Source of the DNA: Mycobacterium sp. DL592
GTDB lineage: Bacteria > Actinomycetota > Actinomycetes > Mycobacteriales > Mycobacteriaceae
Assembly: GCF_011694515.1 (NCBI RefSeq)
Contig: NZ_CP050192.1
Coordinates: 1,189,063 to 1,253,062 of the forward strand
Direction of reading: 5' to 3'
Length of the DNA: 64,000 nt
Of this stretch, positions 1-9,921 are shown piece by piece. The notes under the pieces are model-generated. The model ran no database searches, had not been told where the DNA came from, and was given only the letters and a program-made list of their open reading frames with translations. The number at the start of each line of letters is the position of its first letter. Position 1 is the first letter of the stretch. The position numbers were made by a program, and so were the translations under genes.

Positions 1-782
1 AGCCCGCGCAGCTGTCCGGCGGTCAGCGCCAGCGGGTGGCGATGGGCCGCGCGATCGTGCGCAATCCCAAGGCATTCCTGATGGACGAGCCGCTGAGCAA
101 CCTCGACGCCAAGCTGCGGGTCCAGATGCGCGGCGAGATCGCCCGGCTGCAAAACCGGCTGGGCACCACCACCGTCTACGTCACCCACGACCAGACCGAG
201 GCGATGACGCTCGGTGACCGCGTCGTGGTGCTGCGTGCCGGTGAAGCCCAGCAGATCGGTACTCCCGAGGAGCTCTACGAGAGGCCGGCCAATCTGTTCG
301 TGGCCGGATTCATCGGCTCACCAGCGATGAACTTCTTCCCGGCCACGCTCACCCAGGTGGGGGTCAACCTGCCGTTCGGTGAGGTGACGCTGGCGCCGGA
401 GGTGCTCGACGTCGTGCGCAGCCATCCCACCCCGGCCAATGTGATCGTCGGTGTGCGCCCGGAGCACATCGAGGACGCCTCGCTGATCGACGCCTACGAA
501 CGCATCCGGGCGCTGACCTTCGAGACGAAGGTCGACCTCGTCGAATCACTGGGGGCCGACAAGTACGTCTACTTCGCCACCTCCGGTGACGGCGCCCGCT
601 CGACCCAGCTCGCCGAACTGGCCGCCGAGTCCGGTGCCGGCGAAAACGAATTCGTGGCAAGGCTTTCCGCCGAGTCGAAGGCGACTGCCGGGCAGACGGT
701 CGAGCTGGCGCTGGATACCGGCAAGCTGCACATCTTCGACGCCGACAGCGGAGTCAACCTCAACATCGCGCCCCGGGCATAA
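1..782 (+). CDS. sugC: Trehalose ABC importer ATP-binding subunit SugC (5' end outside window)
   Basis: This is the ATPase of the LpqY-SugABC importer, which recycles trehalose released during mycolate transfer; it acts on the cytoplasmic side of the membrane. The reading frame is already open at base 3 and begins at the ABC signature LSGGQRQR. Walker B ([11 protein letters not shown]) and the switch histidine in [10 protein letters not shown] follow. The C-terminal half is the MalK-type regulatory domain with the motif [10 protein letters not shown]. Walker A lies upstream of the window. The next gene starts directly after the TAA stop, which suggests co-transcription. The SugC assignment rests on the MalK-like sequence and on the corA and malic enzyme genes that follow, the order I recall for mycobacteria. 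Confidence 0.88.
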   Translation, partial: PAQLSGGQRQRVAMGRAIVRNPKAFLMDEPLSNLDAKLRVQMRGEIARLQNRLGTTTVYVTHDQTEAMTLGDRVVVLRAGEAQQIGTPEELYERPANLFVAGFIGSPAMNFFPATLTQVGVNLPFGEVTLAPEVLDVVRSHPTPANVIVGVRPEHIEDASLIDAYERIRALTFETKVDLVESLGADKYVYFATSGDGARSTQLAELAAESGAGENEFVARLSAESKATAGQTVELALDTGKLHIFDADSGVNLNIAPRA

Positions 783-1376
783 GTGAGCTCACCGCTACCG
801 CAGGTCCGCGAACACGTTCGCGGTCATTTCGCAGGCATCGGTATCGAGTCCGATCCGGACTCGGCGAGCGTGACGTTCCTCGGTGTGGAACGCATCGAGG
901 TGCTGCGGTTCGGGCCCGCCGACGGGGTGGCTCACTATGTGTCGCTGGGCTGTTCGCGCCACCCGATGGCCGACCCGTCCGACCTTGCCGCCGATCCGTT
1001 GCGCGGGCCGCGGGCCGAGGTCGTGATGAGCTTGCGGGCAACGGTGCCCACGCCCGGCCTGGCCCGCAGCCTGGCGGTGGTGGCCGCGACGCCGGCCGTC
1101 GAAGGTGTGGTGCTGGTCGCCGACGCGCTGATCGATCTGTCGTCGGCGCTGTGGGATGGCGCCCCGTTCACCGCGGTGCTGCTCGGCGCATCCCCGATCG
1201 CCGACCTTGAGCTGGCGGCGCCGCTGGATCCGGTGGCGTTCCTCTCGGCCGTGCCGATCACCGCGACGGAGGCGGCGTGGGTGCGGCTCAAGGGCGCCGC
1301 GGCGATGCGCCAAGCCTGGGCCGACGATGGTGTCGACGTGCTGGACCCGATGCGGCGGGCGTCCGCACCGAGCTAG
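783..1376 (+). CDS. Suppressor-of-fused (SUFU)-like domain protein
   Basis: A 197-residue soluble protein with no signal peptide or membrane segment. Its layout, with a C-terminal motif beginning ITATEAAW and ending DVLDPMRR, resembles bacterial SUFU-domain proteins, whose role is mostly unknown; some are linked to toxin immunity, but nothing here shows that. The GTG start abuts the sugC stop codon without a gap, so it is probably translated as the last gene of the sugar-importer operon. Its TAG stop overlaps the corA stop from the other strand in a shared CTAG. The family assignment is by eye and moderate. Confidence 0.6.
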   Translation: MSSPLPQVREHVRGHFAGIGIESDPDSASVTFLGVERIEVLRFGPADGVAHYVSLGCSRHPMADPSDLAADPLRGPRAEVVMSLRATVPTPGLARSLAVVAATPAVEGVVLVADALIDLSSALWDGAPFTAVLLGASPIADLELAAPLDPVAFLSAVPITATEAAWVRLKGAAAMRQAWADDGVDVLDPMRRASAPS

Positions 1377-2476
1377 AGCCAGTGGTTGCGGCGGAAGTTG
1401 CGGTACAGGAAGCTACAGATGCCGACCATCACCAGCACCACCATGGGATAGCCCCACGCCCAATGCAATTCGGGCATGTTGTCGAAGTTCATGCCGTAGA
1501 TGCCGGCGATCATCGTCGGCACCGCGGCCATGGCCGCCCACGCGGTGATCTTGCGCATGTCGGTGTTCTGCTGCATACCGACCTTGGCCAGCGCGGCCTG
1601 CACCAGAGATGACAGCATTTCGTCGTAGCTGGCGATCCGGTCGGCGGCCTGGCTCTGATGGTCCAGGACGTCGCGCATGTAGCGCAGCAGCTCCTTGGTC
1701 ATCAGGTCCTTGTAGTCGGTGCTGAAGCGCGCCAGCGCGACGGTGAGAGGTGATACCGCCCTGCGCAATTCGACGACCTCACGCTTGAGCATGTAGATCG
1801 GCTCGATGTCGGTCTTGGTCAACGGCGAGAAGGTTTCGGACTCGATGGCGTCGATATCGCACTCCATCAACTCGCTGACTTCGCGGTAGGTGTCGACCAC
1901 GTGATCGGCGATCGCGTGCATCACCCCGTAGGGGCCCAGCGCGAGCTGCTGGTGTTCGGCTTCCAGCCGCTTACGCAGCCCGGCCAGGCCGGTGTGGTCG
2001 CCATGGCGCACCGTCACCACGAAGTCGCCGCCGACGAACACCATGATCTCGCCGGTCTCGACGATCTCGCGGGCCAGCGCCACCGACTCGTGTGGGACGT
2101 AGATGACGGTCTTGAGCACCAGGAACAAGGTGTCGTCGTAGCGTTCGACCTTCGGCCGCTGGTGGGCGTGCACCGCGTCCTCGACCGCGAGTGGGTGCAG
2201 TCCGAACACCTCGGCCACCGACTGCATCTGGAACTCGTCGGGTTCGTGCAGCCCGATCCACACGAACGCCTTCTGTCCCTCGGCCTCGAGCTGGTGCACC
2301 TTCTCCAGAGCGGCGGCGTGGGTGTACTTGCCCGGTAGGCGCTCGCCGTCGACGTAGATGGCGCAGTCGACGGTGGCCCGGGCGACCGGGACGTGGATTC
2401 GCTTGGCGTCGACCTCCGCCGGGCGGGTACGTGTCACCCCGAGTAGCGAGGGTGGTCGGGCTCGGAACGATGCCAT
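1373..2476 (-). CDS. corA: CorA-type magnesium/cobalt transporter
   Basis: A 367-residue CorA channel for Mg2+ (and Co2+/Ni2+) in the inner membrane. The large N-terminal cytoplasmic domain is followed by two C-terminal membrane segments. The first ends in the family-defining YGMNF motif and the second precedes a basic tail ending RRNHWL. I chose the ATG at 2476 because the purine-rich GGGGAGG lies 7 bases upstream; the frame stays open another 171 bases but without a comparable ribosome site. The length agrees with my memory of Rv1239c (about 366 residues). It is convergent with the upstream gene and divergent from the malic enzyme gene. Confidence 0.93.
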   Translation of the reverse strand: MASFRARPPSLLGVTRTRPAEVDAKRIHVPVARATVDCAIYVDGERLPGKYTHAAALEKVHQLEAEGQKAFVWIGLHEPDEFQMQSVAEVFGLHPLAVEDAVHAHQRPKVERYDDTLFLVLKTVIYVPHESVALAREIVETGEIMVFVGGDFVVTVRHGDHTGLAGLRKRLEAEHQQLALGPYGVMHAIADHVVDTYREVSELMECDIDAIESETFSPLTKTDIEPIYMLKREVVELRRAVSPLTVALARFSTDYKDLMTKELLRYMRDVLDHQSQAADRIASYDEMLSSLVQAALAKVGMQQNTDMRKITAWAAMAAVPTMIAGIYGMNFDNMPELHWAWGYPMVVLVMVGICSFLYRNFRRNHWL

Positions 2477-2600
2477 GATCGGGCCTCCCCTCATGCGCGG
2501 TACGGCCCAGGTGGGCCCGAGCAGAAATCGTACGCGCCAGTAGCTCCGCGGGCGTTGTTCGATGACGTCGAACCCCATTCTTCGCCCACGGTGGGGCGAG

Positions 2601-2606
2601 TACCCT
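2601..2606 (+). promoter_or_regulatory. -10 hexamer of a leaderless promoter for the malic enzyme gene
   Basis: TACCCT fits the mycobacterial -10 consensus TANNNT. It ends 6 bases before GTG 2613, which puts transcription start at the first base of the codon. No Shine-Dalgarno sequence precedes that GTG, as expected for a leaderless message. Confidence 0.55.
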
Positions 2607-2612
2607 GACGCC

Positions 2613-3785
2613 GTGACCGAAACGGTGCCTACCCCCCGACTCGTCATCGATGACGAGGAAATCTTTGCCGCTCACGTGGGCGGCAAGCTGTCCGTCGAGC
2701 TGAAGTCCCCGCTGGACACCCAGCGTGCACTGTCGATCGCCTACACCCCGGGTGTGGCACAGGTGAGCCGCGCGATCGCCGCCGACCACACCCTGGCCGC
2801 CCGCTACACCTGGGCCAATCGCCTGGTGGCGGTCATCAGCGACGGCACCGCGGTGCTCGGCCTCGGTGACATCGGCCCGGCGGCGTCGTTGCCGGTGATG
2901 GAGGGCAAGGCCGCGCTGTTCAAGACCTTCGGCGGGCTTGACTCCATCCCGATCGTGCTCGACACCAAGGACCCCGACGAGATCGTCGAGACCGTGATCC
3001 GGCTGCGCCCGACCTTCGGCGCGGTCAACCTCGAGGACATCTCGGCGCCGCGTTGTTTCGAGATCGAGCGGCGGCTGATCGAGGCGCTGGACTGCCCCGT
3101 CATGCACGACGACCAGCACGGCACCGCGATCGTGGTGTTGGCCGCCCTGATGGGCGCGGCCAAGGTGCTCGACCGGGATATGACCGCGCTGAAGGTGGTG
3201 ATCTCGGGAGCGGGAGCCGCCGGCATCGCGTGTGCCAACATTCTGCTGGCCAGCGGGATCAGCCACATCACCGTGCTGGACTCCCAGGGCATCGTGCACA
3301 GCGGGCGCGATGACCTCAACCCGTTCAAGGCCGAGTTGGCCGAGCGGACGAACCCGGCGGCGCTGTCCGGTGGCATGGTCGAGGCGCTCGCCGGTGCGGA
3401 CGTGTTCATGGGTGTGTCCGCCGGCGTGGTGCCCGAGGAACTGATCGCCACGATGGCGCCGGGCGGCATCGTGTTCGCGATGTCCAACCCCGACCCCGAG
3501 ATCCATCCCGAGGTCGCCAAGAAGTACGCCGCGATCGTGGCGACCGGGCGAAGCGATTTCCCGAACCAGATCAACAATGTCCTCGCGTTCCCCGGCGTGT
3601 TCCGCGGGGCGCTGGACGCCGGAGCACGCCGCATCACCGAGAAGATGAAAGTGGCTGCCGCCGAGGCGATCTTCTCCGTCGTCGGGGATGACCTGGCACC
3701 CGACTACATCGTGCCGAGCCCGCTGGATCCGCGCGTCGGGCCCGCCGTCGCGGCCGCCGTGGGTGCAGCGTCCGAAACGGATTGA
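2613..3785 (+). CDS. NAD(P)-dependent malic enzyme
   Basis: Oxidatively decarboxylates malate to pyruvate, linking the TCA cycle to pyruvate and reducing power. The protein has about 390 residues, typical of short bacterial malic enzymes. It shows the N-terminal catalytic motif YTPGVA, the lysine region GKAALFKTFGG, the metal-binding EDISAPRCFEIE, the motif HDDQHGTAIV, the Rossmann motif SGAGAAGIA and SNPDPEIHP. The frame opens earlier (ATG 2562), but GTG 2613 is preferred because a -10 element is placed for leaderless transcription there. The stop overlaps the TTG start of the next gene by 3 bases, so the two may be coupled. Cofactor preference cannot be read from the sequence. Confidence 0.93.
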   Translation: MTETVPTPRLVIDDEEIFAAHVGGKLSVELKSPLDTQRALSIAYTPGVAQVSRAIAADHTLAARYTWANRLVAVISDGTAVLGLGDIGPAASLPVMEGKAALFKTFGGLDSIPIVLDTKDPDEIVETVIRLRPTFGAVNLEDISAPRCFEIERRLIEALDCPVMHDDQHGTAIVVLAALMGAAKVLDRDMTALKVVISGAGAAGIACANILLASGISHITVLDSQGIVHSGRDDLNPFKAELAERTNPAALSGGMVEALAGADVFMGVSAGVVPEELIATMAPGGIVFAMSNPDPEIHPEVAKKYAAIVATGRSDFPNQINNVLAFPGVFRGALDAGARRITEKMKVAAAEAIFSVVGDDLAPDYIVPSPLDPRVGPAVAAAVGAASETD

Positions 3786-4633
3786 GCGCGAAAATCTTTC
3801 GGCGGCTTGCGCTGGTGCTGCTGGCCCTGCTGCTGGCCGCCTGCGGTAGCGCACCGCCGGGTCCGTCGCTGGCGGTGGGCGCCACGGCCGATCCGCAGGC
3901 CAACCTGCTGGCCCAGGTGTATGCCGCCGCGCTGCGCTTCTACGGGACCGGCGCACACGTCGAGGTCGTCGACGATCCGTTGGCGGCGTTGGATTCCGGT
4001 GCGGTCAACATCGCCCCGGGCTTCACCGGGCGGCTGTTGCAGACGTTCGCGCCCGGCTCGGCGGCACGCTCGGACGCCCAGGTGTACCGGGCGCTGCTCG
4101 GCGCTTTGCCGGAGGGTCTGGCCGCCGGTGACTACACCACCTCCGCCGAGGACAAGCCGGCCCTGGCCGTCACCGATGCCACCGCCACGGCGTGGGGCAG
4201 CCGCGACCTCACCGCCGTAGTCCAGCACTGCGCGGGGCTGACGCTCGCTGCGGTGGCCGGGGTCCGCGGGCTGCCGACGTCGGTCGGCACCTGCACGCTG
4301 CCACCGGCACGCGAATTCCCCGACGCCGCAGCCATGTTCGCGGCGCTGCGCAACGGGACGGTCACTGCGGCGTGGACCGGCACCGCCGACGCCGGTGTGC
4401 CCAGTGACGTCGCGGTACTGGCCGACCGCAAGCCCATGCTGGTGCAGGCCGAGAACATCGTGCCGCTCTACCGGCGCAACGAACTCGACAGGCAGCAGCT
4501 GCGGGCGATCAACGAGGTCGCCGGGGTACTCGACACCGGAGCGCTGGCAGACATGCGCAGGCAGGTCGCCGAGGGCGGCGTTCCGAAGTCGGTGGCCGAG
4601 GCGTGGCTCTCGGCAAATCCGCTGGGGCGCTAG
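3782..4633 (+). CDS. lpqZ: LpqZ-like substrate-binding lipoprotein (glycine-betaine/OpuAC-type fold)
   Basis: A 283-residue exported lipoprotein. Residues 1-20 form a signal peptide ending in the lipobox LAAC, with Cys21 as the lipidated residue. The rest looks like an OpuAC/OsmF-type solute-binding protein, and Rv1244 (LpqZ) holds this position in M. tuberculosis. No permease or ATPase gene of a matching importer lies nearby, so its ligand and partner are unknown. The start is TTG within TTGA, overlapping the malic enzyme stop, which suggests translational coupling. Its stop lies in the palindrome GCGCTAGCTAGCGC (4627-4640), whose other half carries the stop of the convergent SDR gene. Confidence 0.82.
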   Translation: MSAKIFRRLALVLLALLLAACGSAPPGPSLAVGATADPQANLLAQVYAAALRFYGTGAHVEVVDDPLAALDSGAVNIAPGFTGRLLQTFAPGSAARSDAQVYRALLGALPEGLAAGDYTTSAEDKPALAVTDATATAWGSRDLTAVVQHCAGLTLAAVAGVRGLPTSVGTCTLPPAREFPDAAAMFAALRNGTVTAAWTGTADAGVPSDVAVLADRKPMLVQAENIVPLYRRNELDRQQLRAINEVAGVLDTGALADMRRQVAEGGVPKSVAEAWLSANPLGR

Positions 4634-5464
4634 CTAGCGCGTCGGCGGCGAGAGCCGGGGCAGCACCGCGGAGAACAACCGCTGGTAGCCCGAGCCGGTG
4701 ACCCGCACGATGGCATCGAGGATCTTGGCGTCGGTGCCGACGAGTACGCGGGCCCGGTTCTTGGCGACGCCGTCGAGGATGATCTGGGCGGCGCGCTCGG
4801 GGGAGGTCCGCGCCAGCTTGGTGTCGAATGCCTCGGCCAGTGCGTTCTTGTCGAGACCCTCGGCGGTGGTGGCGTTGCGGGCAATCGCGGTCTTGATGCC
4901 GCCGGGGTGCACGGTGGTCACCTTCACCGGATGCTTGGCCAGGATCATCTCCTGGCGCAGCGCTTCGGTGAAGCCGCGCACCGCGAACTTCGCCGAGTTG
5001 TAGGCGGCCTGGCCGGGCACCGAGAACAGCCCGAAGATGCTGGAGATGTTGATGACGTGGCCGTCGCCGGATTCGATCAGGTAGGGCAGGAACACCTTGG
5101 TGCCGTTGACGACACCCCAGAAGTCGACGTCCATCACCCGTTCGATGTCCTTGAACTGGCTGATCTCGACGTCACCGGAGAACGCGATGCCGGCGTTGTT
5201 GTACACCTGGTTGACCTTGCCGAAATGCTGCTTGACGCCGTCGGCGTAGGCGCTGAACGCCTCCCGCTCGGTGACGTTGAGGCGGTCGGCCTTGACGTTC
5301 ACACCGATGGCCTTGAGGCGCTCTTCGGTGACGGCCAGACCGTCGGTGTCGATATCGCAGATCGCTACGCTGGCGCCCGATCGGCCCAGCTCAACGGCGA
5401 GTGCCTGGCCGATACCCGAACCGGCGCCGGTCACCACGGCTACCTTCCCCGCGAACCCCTGCAT
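4634..5464 (-). CDS. Short-chain dehydrogenase/reductase (Rv1245c type)
   Basis: A 276-residue classical SDR oxidoreductase of unknown substrate. It has the nucleotide-binding motif TGAGSGIG near residue 12, the NNAG motif, the catalytic serine region ISSIFG and the YNSAK active-site pair. The C-terminal part after the core (about residues 190-276) is longer than in minimal SDRs and could shape a lipid-sized pocket. The ATG at 5464 has GAGGAG at good spacing. It is transcribed alone toward lpqZ. In M. tuberculosis relBE follows this gene; no toxin-antitoxin pair is present here. Confidence 0.88.
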   Translation of the reverse strand: MQGFAGKVAVVTGAGSGIGQALAVELGRSGASVAICDIDTDGLAVTEERLKAIGVNVKADRLNVTEREAFSAYADGVKQHFGKVNQVYNNAGIAFSGDVEISQFKDIERVMDVDFWGVVNGTKVFLPYLIESGDGHVINISSIFGLFSVPGQAAYNSAKFAVRGFTEALRQEMILAKHPVKVTTVHPGGIKTAIARNATTAEGLDKNALAEAFDTKLARTSPERAAQIILDGVAKNRARVLVGTDAKILDAIVRVTGSGYQRLFSAVLPRLSPPTR

Positions 5465-5562
5465 GAGTGCTCCTCTTGTTTGACGTGTGTCGAACGCGGC
5501 CCACGTTAGCGGGTACCCGGACCGCCGGTAACGGCGGGATGCCGATCAGCGATGCTGTGTGC

Positions 5563-5937
5563 ATGAGGTTCCGCCGTATGACGACCGCCGGGGTAGCTGC
5601 CGGCCTGATCGCCGGTGCCGCCGCGTTCGCCGCGCCCGCGCACGCCGACACCACGACCGACGACTTCCTGGGCGCGCTGAGCGCCGCCGGCATCGACAAC
5701 ATCGATCCCGGGCAGGCGGTGGCCCTGGGTCAGTCGATCTGCCCGCTGCTGGCCCAGCGCAGCCAGAACACCGCCGATATCGCGTCCACCGTGGCCGACC
5801 AGATCGGCCGCCCGCTCGGCCCGGCCACCATGTTCACCGGCATCGCGGTGTCGTTCTTCTGCCCGCGTGCGGTGCAGGATCTGGCCAACGGCACCTCGCC
5901 CATCCCACTGCCGTTCCTGAACAACCTCGGCTTCTAG
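5563..5937 (+). CDS. Secreted DUF732 family small protein
   Basis: A 124-residue exported protein of a family common in mycobacteria and of unknown function. It has a twin-arginine-free signal peptide ending in AHA, then a small helical domain of about 90 residues with two cysteines (SICPLL and SFFCPRA) that could form the disulfide usual for DUF732. ATG 5563 is preferred. No Shine-Dalgarno is visible, and GATGCT lies at the -10 distance, so leaderless expression is possible. ATG 5578 is an alternative start. It stands alone between the divergent SDR gene and convergent kgd. Confidence 0.75.
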   Translation: MRFRRMTTAGVAAGLIAGAAAFAAPAHADTTTDDFLGALSAAGIDNIDPGQAVALGQSICPLLAQRSQNTADIASTVADQIGRPLGPATMFTGIAVSFFCPRAVQDLANGTSPIPLPFLNNLGF

Positions 5938-5950
5938 CGCGCGACCTTCG

Positions 5951-6013
5951 CCGCGAGTGTGCGTCCTCATACGCCGGCCGCGGCGTGTTGCGGATGAAAC
6001 CGCACACCCGCGG
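5951..6013. terminator. Branched hairpin between convergent genes, candidate bidirectional terminator
   Basis: Arms 5951-5963 and 6001-6013 (CCGCGAGTGTGCG and its near-complement) pair at 12 of 13 positions. The loop holds a second perfect hairpin, ACGCCG-GCCG-CGGCGT (5971-5986). It sits 14 bases past the DUF732 stop and 19 before the kgd stop, so it could end both transcripts. No U-tract is present. Confidence 0.5.
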
Positions 6014-6031
6014 GCGTCCTAGGGAAGCGCC

Positions 6032-9000
6032 TTAGGCGAACGCCTCGTCGATGATCTCCTGCTGCTCGACGGCATGCACCTTCGACGAACCCGACGACGG
6101 CGCCGACATGGCGCGTCGTGAGATCCGCTTGATCCCGGTCAGCTTCTCGGGCAACAACTCCGGCAAGGTCAGGCCGAATGTCGGCCAGGCACCCTGGTTG
6201 GCCGGCTCCTCCTGCACCCAGAAGAACTGCTGGGCGTTTGGATAGGAGTCCAAGGTGTTGGACAACCGGCGCTTGGGCAGCGGCGCCAGCTGCTCGACGC
6301 GCACGATCGCGACGTCCTCGCGCTTGTCCTTCTCCTTGCGGGCGGCCAGCTCGTAGTAGATCTTGCCGCTGGTCAACAGGATCCGGGTGACCTTGCTGCG
6401 GTCGCCGTCACCGTCGGTGTAGGTCGGCTCCTCCATGATCGAGCGGAACTTCTGCTCGGTGAAGTCGCGGATATCGCTGACTGCGGCCTTGTTGCGCAGC
6501 ATCGACTTCGGCGTGAACACGATCAGCGGCCGGTGCACCCCGTCGAGGCCGTGCCTACGCAGCAGATGGAAGTAGTTCGCCGGCGTCGAGGGCATCGCGA
6601 TCGTCATCGACCCTTCGGCCCACAGCTGCAGGAACCGCTCGATCCGGCCCGAGGTGTGATCGGGACCCTGGCCCTCGTGACCGTGCGGCAGCAGCAGCAC
6701 CACGTCGGACAGCTGCCCCCACTTGGCCTCACCGGAGCTGATGAACTCGTCGATGATCGACTGCGCGCCGTTGACGAAATCGCCGAACTGCGCCTCCCAC
6801 AACACCAATGCGTCCGGATTACCCACGGAATAGCCGTATTCGAAGCCCACGGCGGCGTACTCCGAGAGCGCCGAGTCGTAGATCAGCAACCGGCCGCCGG
6901 TGGGCGTGCCGTCCGGGTTGATGGTCAGCAGGTCCAGCGGGGTGAACTCCTCGCCGGTCTTGCGGTCGATCACCACCGCGTGGCGCTGGGTGAAGGTACC
7001 GCGCCGGGTGTCCTGGCCGGACATCCGGATCAGCTTGCCCTCGGCCAGGAAGGTGCCCAGCGCCAGCAGCTCGGCGAACGCCCAGTCCACCTTGCCCTCG
7101 TAGGCCATCTCGCGACGCTTCTCCAGCACCGGTTTGACCCGGGGATGCACCGAAAAGCCTTCGGGGAAGGCCAGATGCGCATCGCCGATGCGGGCCAGCA
7201 GCGACTTGTCCACCGCCGTGGTCATCCCGCGCGGGATCATCTGGTCGGCTTCCACCGACTCGCTGGGCTCGATATCGACCTTCTCCAGCTCGCGGACCTC
7301 GTTGAAGACCCGCTCGAGCTGACCCTGGTAGTCGCGCAGCGCGTCCTCGGCCTCTTTCATCGAGATGTCGCCACGGCCGATCAGGGCCTCGGTGTAGGTC
7401 TTGCGGACACCGCGCTTGGTGTCGATCACGTCGTACATGTAGGGCTGGGTCATCGACGGGTCGTCACCCTCGTTGTGCCCGCGGCGGCGGTAGCACAGCA
7501 TGTCGATGATGACGTCCTTCTTGAACTTCTGCCGGAAGTCGACGGCCAGCCGCGACACCCACACACAGGCCTCGGGGTCGTCGCCGTTGACGTGGAAGAT
7601 CGGCGCGCCAATCATTTTCGCGACGTCGGTGCAGTACTCGCTGGAGCGCGAATCGTGCGGCGAGGTGGTGAACCCGATCTGGTTGTTGACGACAATGTGG
7701 ATCGTGCCGCCGGTGCGGTAGCCCCGCAGCAGCGCCAGGTTCAGGGTCTCGGCGACCACGCCCTGCCCGGCGAACGCGGCGTCGCCGTGCAGCATCAGCG
7801 GCATCACCGTGAACGCCTTGGAGTTCTCGGCGTCGCCGGCGGACTGCTCTTCGAGCAGGTCCTGCTTGGCGCGCACCAGACCCTCGAGTACCGGGTCGAC
7901 GGCTTCCAGGTGTGACGGGTTGGCGGTGAGCGACACCTGAATGTCGTTGTCGCCGAACATCTGGATGTAGTTGCCGGTGGCACCGAGGTGGTACTTGACG
8001 TCACCGGAGCCGTGCGCCTGCGACGGATTCAGGTTGCCCTCGAACTCGCTGAAGATCTGCGAGTAGGGCTTGCCGACGATGTTGGCCAGGACGTTGAGCC
8101 GGCCGCGGTGCGGCATGCCGATGACGACCTCGTCGAGCGCATGCTCGGCGGCCTGGTCGATCACCGCGTCCATCATCGGGATGACGGTCTCTGCGCCTTC
8201 CAGCGAGAAACGCTTCTGTCCAACATATTTCGTCTGCAGGAACGTCTCGAACGCCTCGGCGGCGTTGAGCTTGCTCAGGATGTACTTCTGCTGAGCCACT
8301 GTCGGCTTGTCGTGTTTGACCTCGATGCGCTCCTGCAGCCACTTCTGCTGCTCGGGTTCGAGGATGTGGGTGTACTCCACGCCGATGTGCCGGCAGTACG
8401 CGTCGCGCAGCAGGCCGAGCACGTCGCGCAGCTTCTTGGTTTCCTTGCCCGCGAAGCCTTCGACCTTGAACACCCGGTCGAGGTCCCACAGGGTCAGCCC
8501 GTGGGTGTTGACGTCGAGGTCGGGGTGGCTGCGGAACCGGGTCTTGTCCAGCCGCAGTGGGTCGATGTCGGCCATCAGGTGGCCGCGGTTGCGGTAGGCG
8601 GCGATCAGCTCCAGCACCCGGGCGTTCTTGTCGACGATCGGGTCGGGGTTGTCGGTGTGCCAGCGCACCGGCTCGTACGGGATGCCGAGTTCGAAGAAGA
8701 TCTCGTCGTAGAAGTCGTCGGAGAGCAGCAGTTCGTGGATGGTGCGCAGGAAGTCGCCGGACTCCGCGCCCTGGATGATGCGGTGGTCGTAGGTCGAGGT
8801 CAGCGTGATCAGCTTGCCGATCCCGATTTCGGCGATCCGTTCCTCGCTGGCGCCCTGGAATTCCGCCGGGTACTCCATGGCGCCTGCGCCAATGATGGCG
8901 CCCTGACCCGACATCAACCGCGGCACCGAGTGCACGGTCCCGATGGTGCCGGGGTTGGTCAGCGAGATCGTCACACCGGCGAAGTCCTCGGCGGTGAGCT

Positions 9001-9733
9001 TGCCGTCGCGGGCGCGCCGCACGATGTCCTCGTAGGCGGCGATGAACTGGCCGAACCGCATGGTCTCGCAGTTCTTGATCGCCGCGACGACCAGCGAGCG
9101 CTTGCCATCCTTACCCTGCAGGTCGATGGCCAGGCCCAGATTGGTGTGCGCCGGGGTGATGGCGTTGGGCTTGCCGTCGATCTCGGCGTAGTGCCGGTTC
9201 ATGTTGGGGAACTTCTTGACCGCCTGCACGATGGCGTAGCCCAGCAGGTGGGTGAAGGAGACCTTGCCGCCGCGGGTGCGTTTGAGGTGATTGTTGACGA
9301 CGATGCGGTTGTCGATCATCAACTTGGCCGGGATGGCCCGCACGCTGGTCGCGGTCGGGATCTCCAGCGAGGTGTTCATGTTCTTGACCACGGCCGCGGC
9401 CGCGCCGCGCAGCACTTGTGTCTCGGCGTCGGAGGCCACCGCGGGTCCGGCCGGCTTGGGTGCGGCCGGCTTCTCCGGTGCCGTGGCTGCCGGCGCGGGT
9501 GCCGCGGCCGGCGTGGGGGCGGGTGCAGCGGCCGGAGCGGGTGTCGGCGGCGCGGCCGGGGCTGGCGCAGCAGCCTTGCCGTTACCGGTCGACTCGGTCG
9601 TGGGTTCCGGGCTGTAGTCGACGAGGAACTCGTGCCAGCTCGGGTCGACCGAGGAGGGGTCGTCGCGGAACTTGCGGTACATCTCCTCGACCAGCCACTC
9701 GTTCTGGCCGAATGGTGAACTCGTACTGCTCAC
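6032..9733 (-). CDS. kgd: Multifunctional 2-oxoglutarate metabolism enzyme Kgd (SucA-like)
   Basis: A 1233-residue fusion protein that handles 2-oxoglutarate in the TCA cycle (2-oxoglutarate dehydrogenase E1 and decarboxylase, with carboligase activity known in mycobacteria). In order: the N-terminal [15 protein letters not shown] segment, a long Ala/Pro linker (about residues 45-95), an E2-like acyltransferase domain to about residue 360 ending in TYDHRIIQG, then the thiamine-diphosphate E1 domains. The E2-like motif has Gln where classic E2 enzymes have Asp in HxxxDG. GTG 9733 gives the known mycobacterial N-terminus; an in-frame extension to 9811 looks non-coding. Known regulation is by GarA, whose gene is not in this window. 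Confidence 0.96.
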   Translation of the reverse strand: MSSTSSPFGQNEWLVEEMYRKFRDDPSSVDPSWHEFLVDYSPEPTTESTGNGKAAAPAPAAPPTPAPAAAPAPTPAAAPAPAATAPEKPAAPKPAGPAVASDAETQVLRGAAAAVVKNMNTSLEIPTATSVRAIPAKLMIDNRIVVNNHLKRTRGGKVSFTHLLGYAIVQAVKKFPNMNRHYAEIDGKPNAITPAHTNLGLAIDLQGKDGKRSLVVAAIKNCETMRFGQFIAAYEDIVRRARDGKLTAEDFAGVTISLTNPGTIGTVHSVPRLMSGQGAIIGAGAMEYPAEFQGASEERIAEIGIGKLITLTSTYDHRIIQGAESGDFLRTIHELLLSDDFYDEIFFELGIPYEPVRWHTDNPDPIVDKNARVLELIAAYRNRGHLMADIDPLRLDKTRFRSHPDLDVNTHGLTLWDLDRVFKVEGFAGKETKKLRDVLGLLRDAYCRHIGVEYTHILEPEQQKWLQERIEVKHDKPTVAQQKYILSKLNAAEAFETFLQTKYVGQKRFSLEGAETVIPMMDAVIDQAAEHALDEVVIGMPHRGRLNVLANIVGKPYSQIFSEFEGNLNPSQAHGSGDVKYHLGATGNYIQMFGDNDIQVSLTANPSHLEAVDPVLEGLVRAKQDLLEEQSAGDAENSKAFTVMPLMLHGDAAFAGQGVVAETLNLALLRGYRTGGTIHIVVNNQIGFTTSPHDSRSSEYCTDVAKMIGAPIFHVNGDDPEACVWVSRLAVDFRQKFKKDVIIDMLCYRRRGHNEGDDPSMTQPYMYDVIDTKRGVRKTYTEALIGRGDISMKEAEDALRDYQGQLERVFNEVRELEKVDIEPSESVEADQMIPRGMTTAVDKSLLARIGDAHLAFPEGFSVHPRVKPVLEKRREMAYEGKVDWAFAELLALGTFLAEGKLIRMSGQDTRRGTFTQRHAVVIDRKTGEEFTPLDLLTINPDGTPTGGRLLIYDSALSEYAAVGFEYGYSVGNPDALVLWEAQFGDFVNGAQSIIDEFISSGEAKWGQLSDVVLLLPHGHEGQGPDHTSGRIERFLQLWAEGSMTIAMPSTPANYFHLLRRHGLDGVHRPLIVFTPKSMLRNKAAVSDIRDFTEQKFRSIMEEPTYTDGDGDRSKVTRILLTSGKIYYELAARKEKDKREDVAIVRVEQLAPLPKRRLSNTLDSYPNAQQFFWVQEEPANQGAWPTFGLTLPELLPEKLTGIKRISRRAMSAPSSGSSKVHAVEQQEIIDEAFA

Positions 9734-9822
9734 GGCAGTTACTCGCCTCGATTCCTGTCGTCCGGGCAAGCCGTGCTCCGACGGTTCGCCCCACTGGTGT
9801 GCCCGACTCAACGTCGCCTAAA

Positions 9823-9828
9823 AGGCTA
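9823..9828 (-). promoter_or_regulatory. Candidate -10 hexamer for kgd
   Basis: TAGCCT on the minus strand matches TANNNT. It would start transcription near 9816, giving a leader of about 83 bases before GTG 9733. No convincing -35 is seen. A perfect 6-bp hairpin (CTTCGG/CCGAAG) lies just upstream and may end the preceding minus-strand gene. Confidence 0.35.
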
Positions 9829-9921
9829 ACGCGTCTTCGGTGTTCCCGAAGCACGTCAGGGTCATGCCCGAAGGCGGCGCGGCAACCGGTGCGACTTCGT
9901 CGGCGAACGGTTACCTGCCGG

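Noticed and set aside
1971..3956. A 661-codon minus-strand frame over corA and the malic enzyme gene
   Set aside because: Low-complexity Arg/His/Gly composition and overlap with two recognised enzymes on both strands.
4634..5464. relBE toxin-antitoxin genes expected after the Rv1245c-type SDR from M. tuberculosis order
   Set aside because: The sequence runs from the SDR to a DUF732 gene and kgd; no small paired genes are seen.
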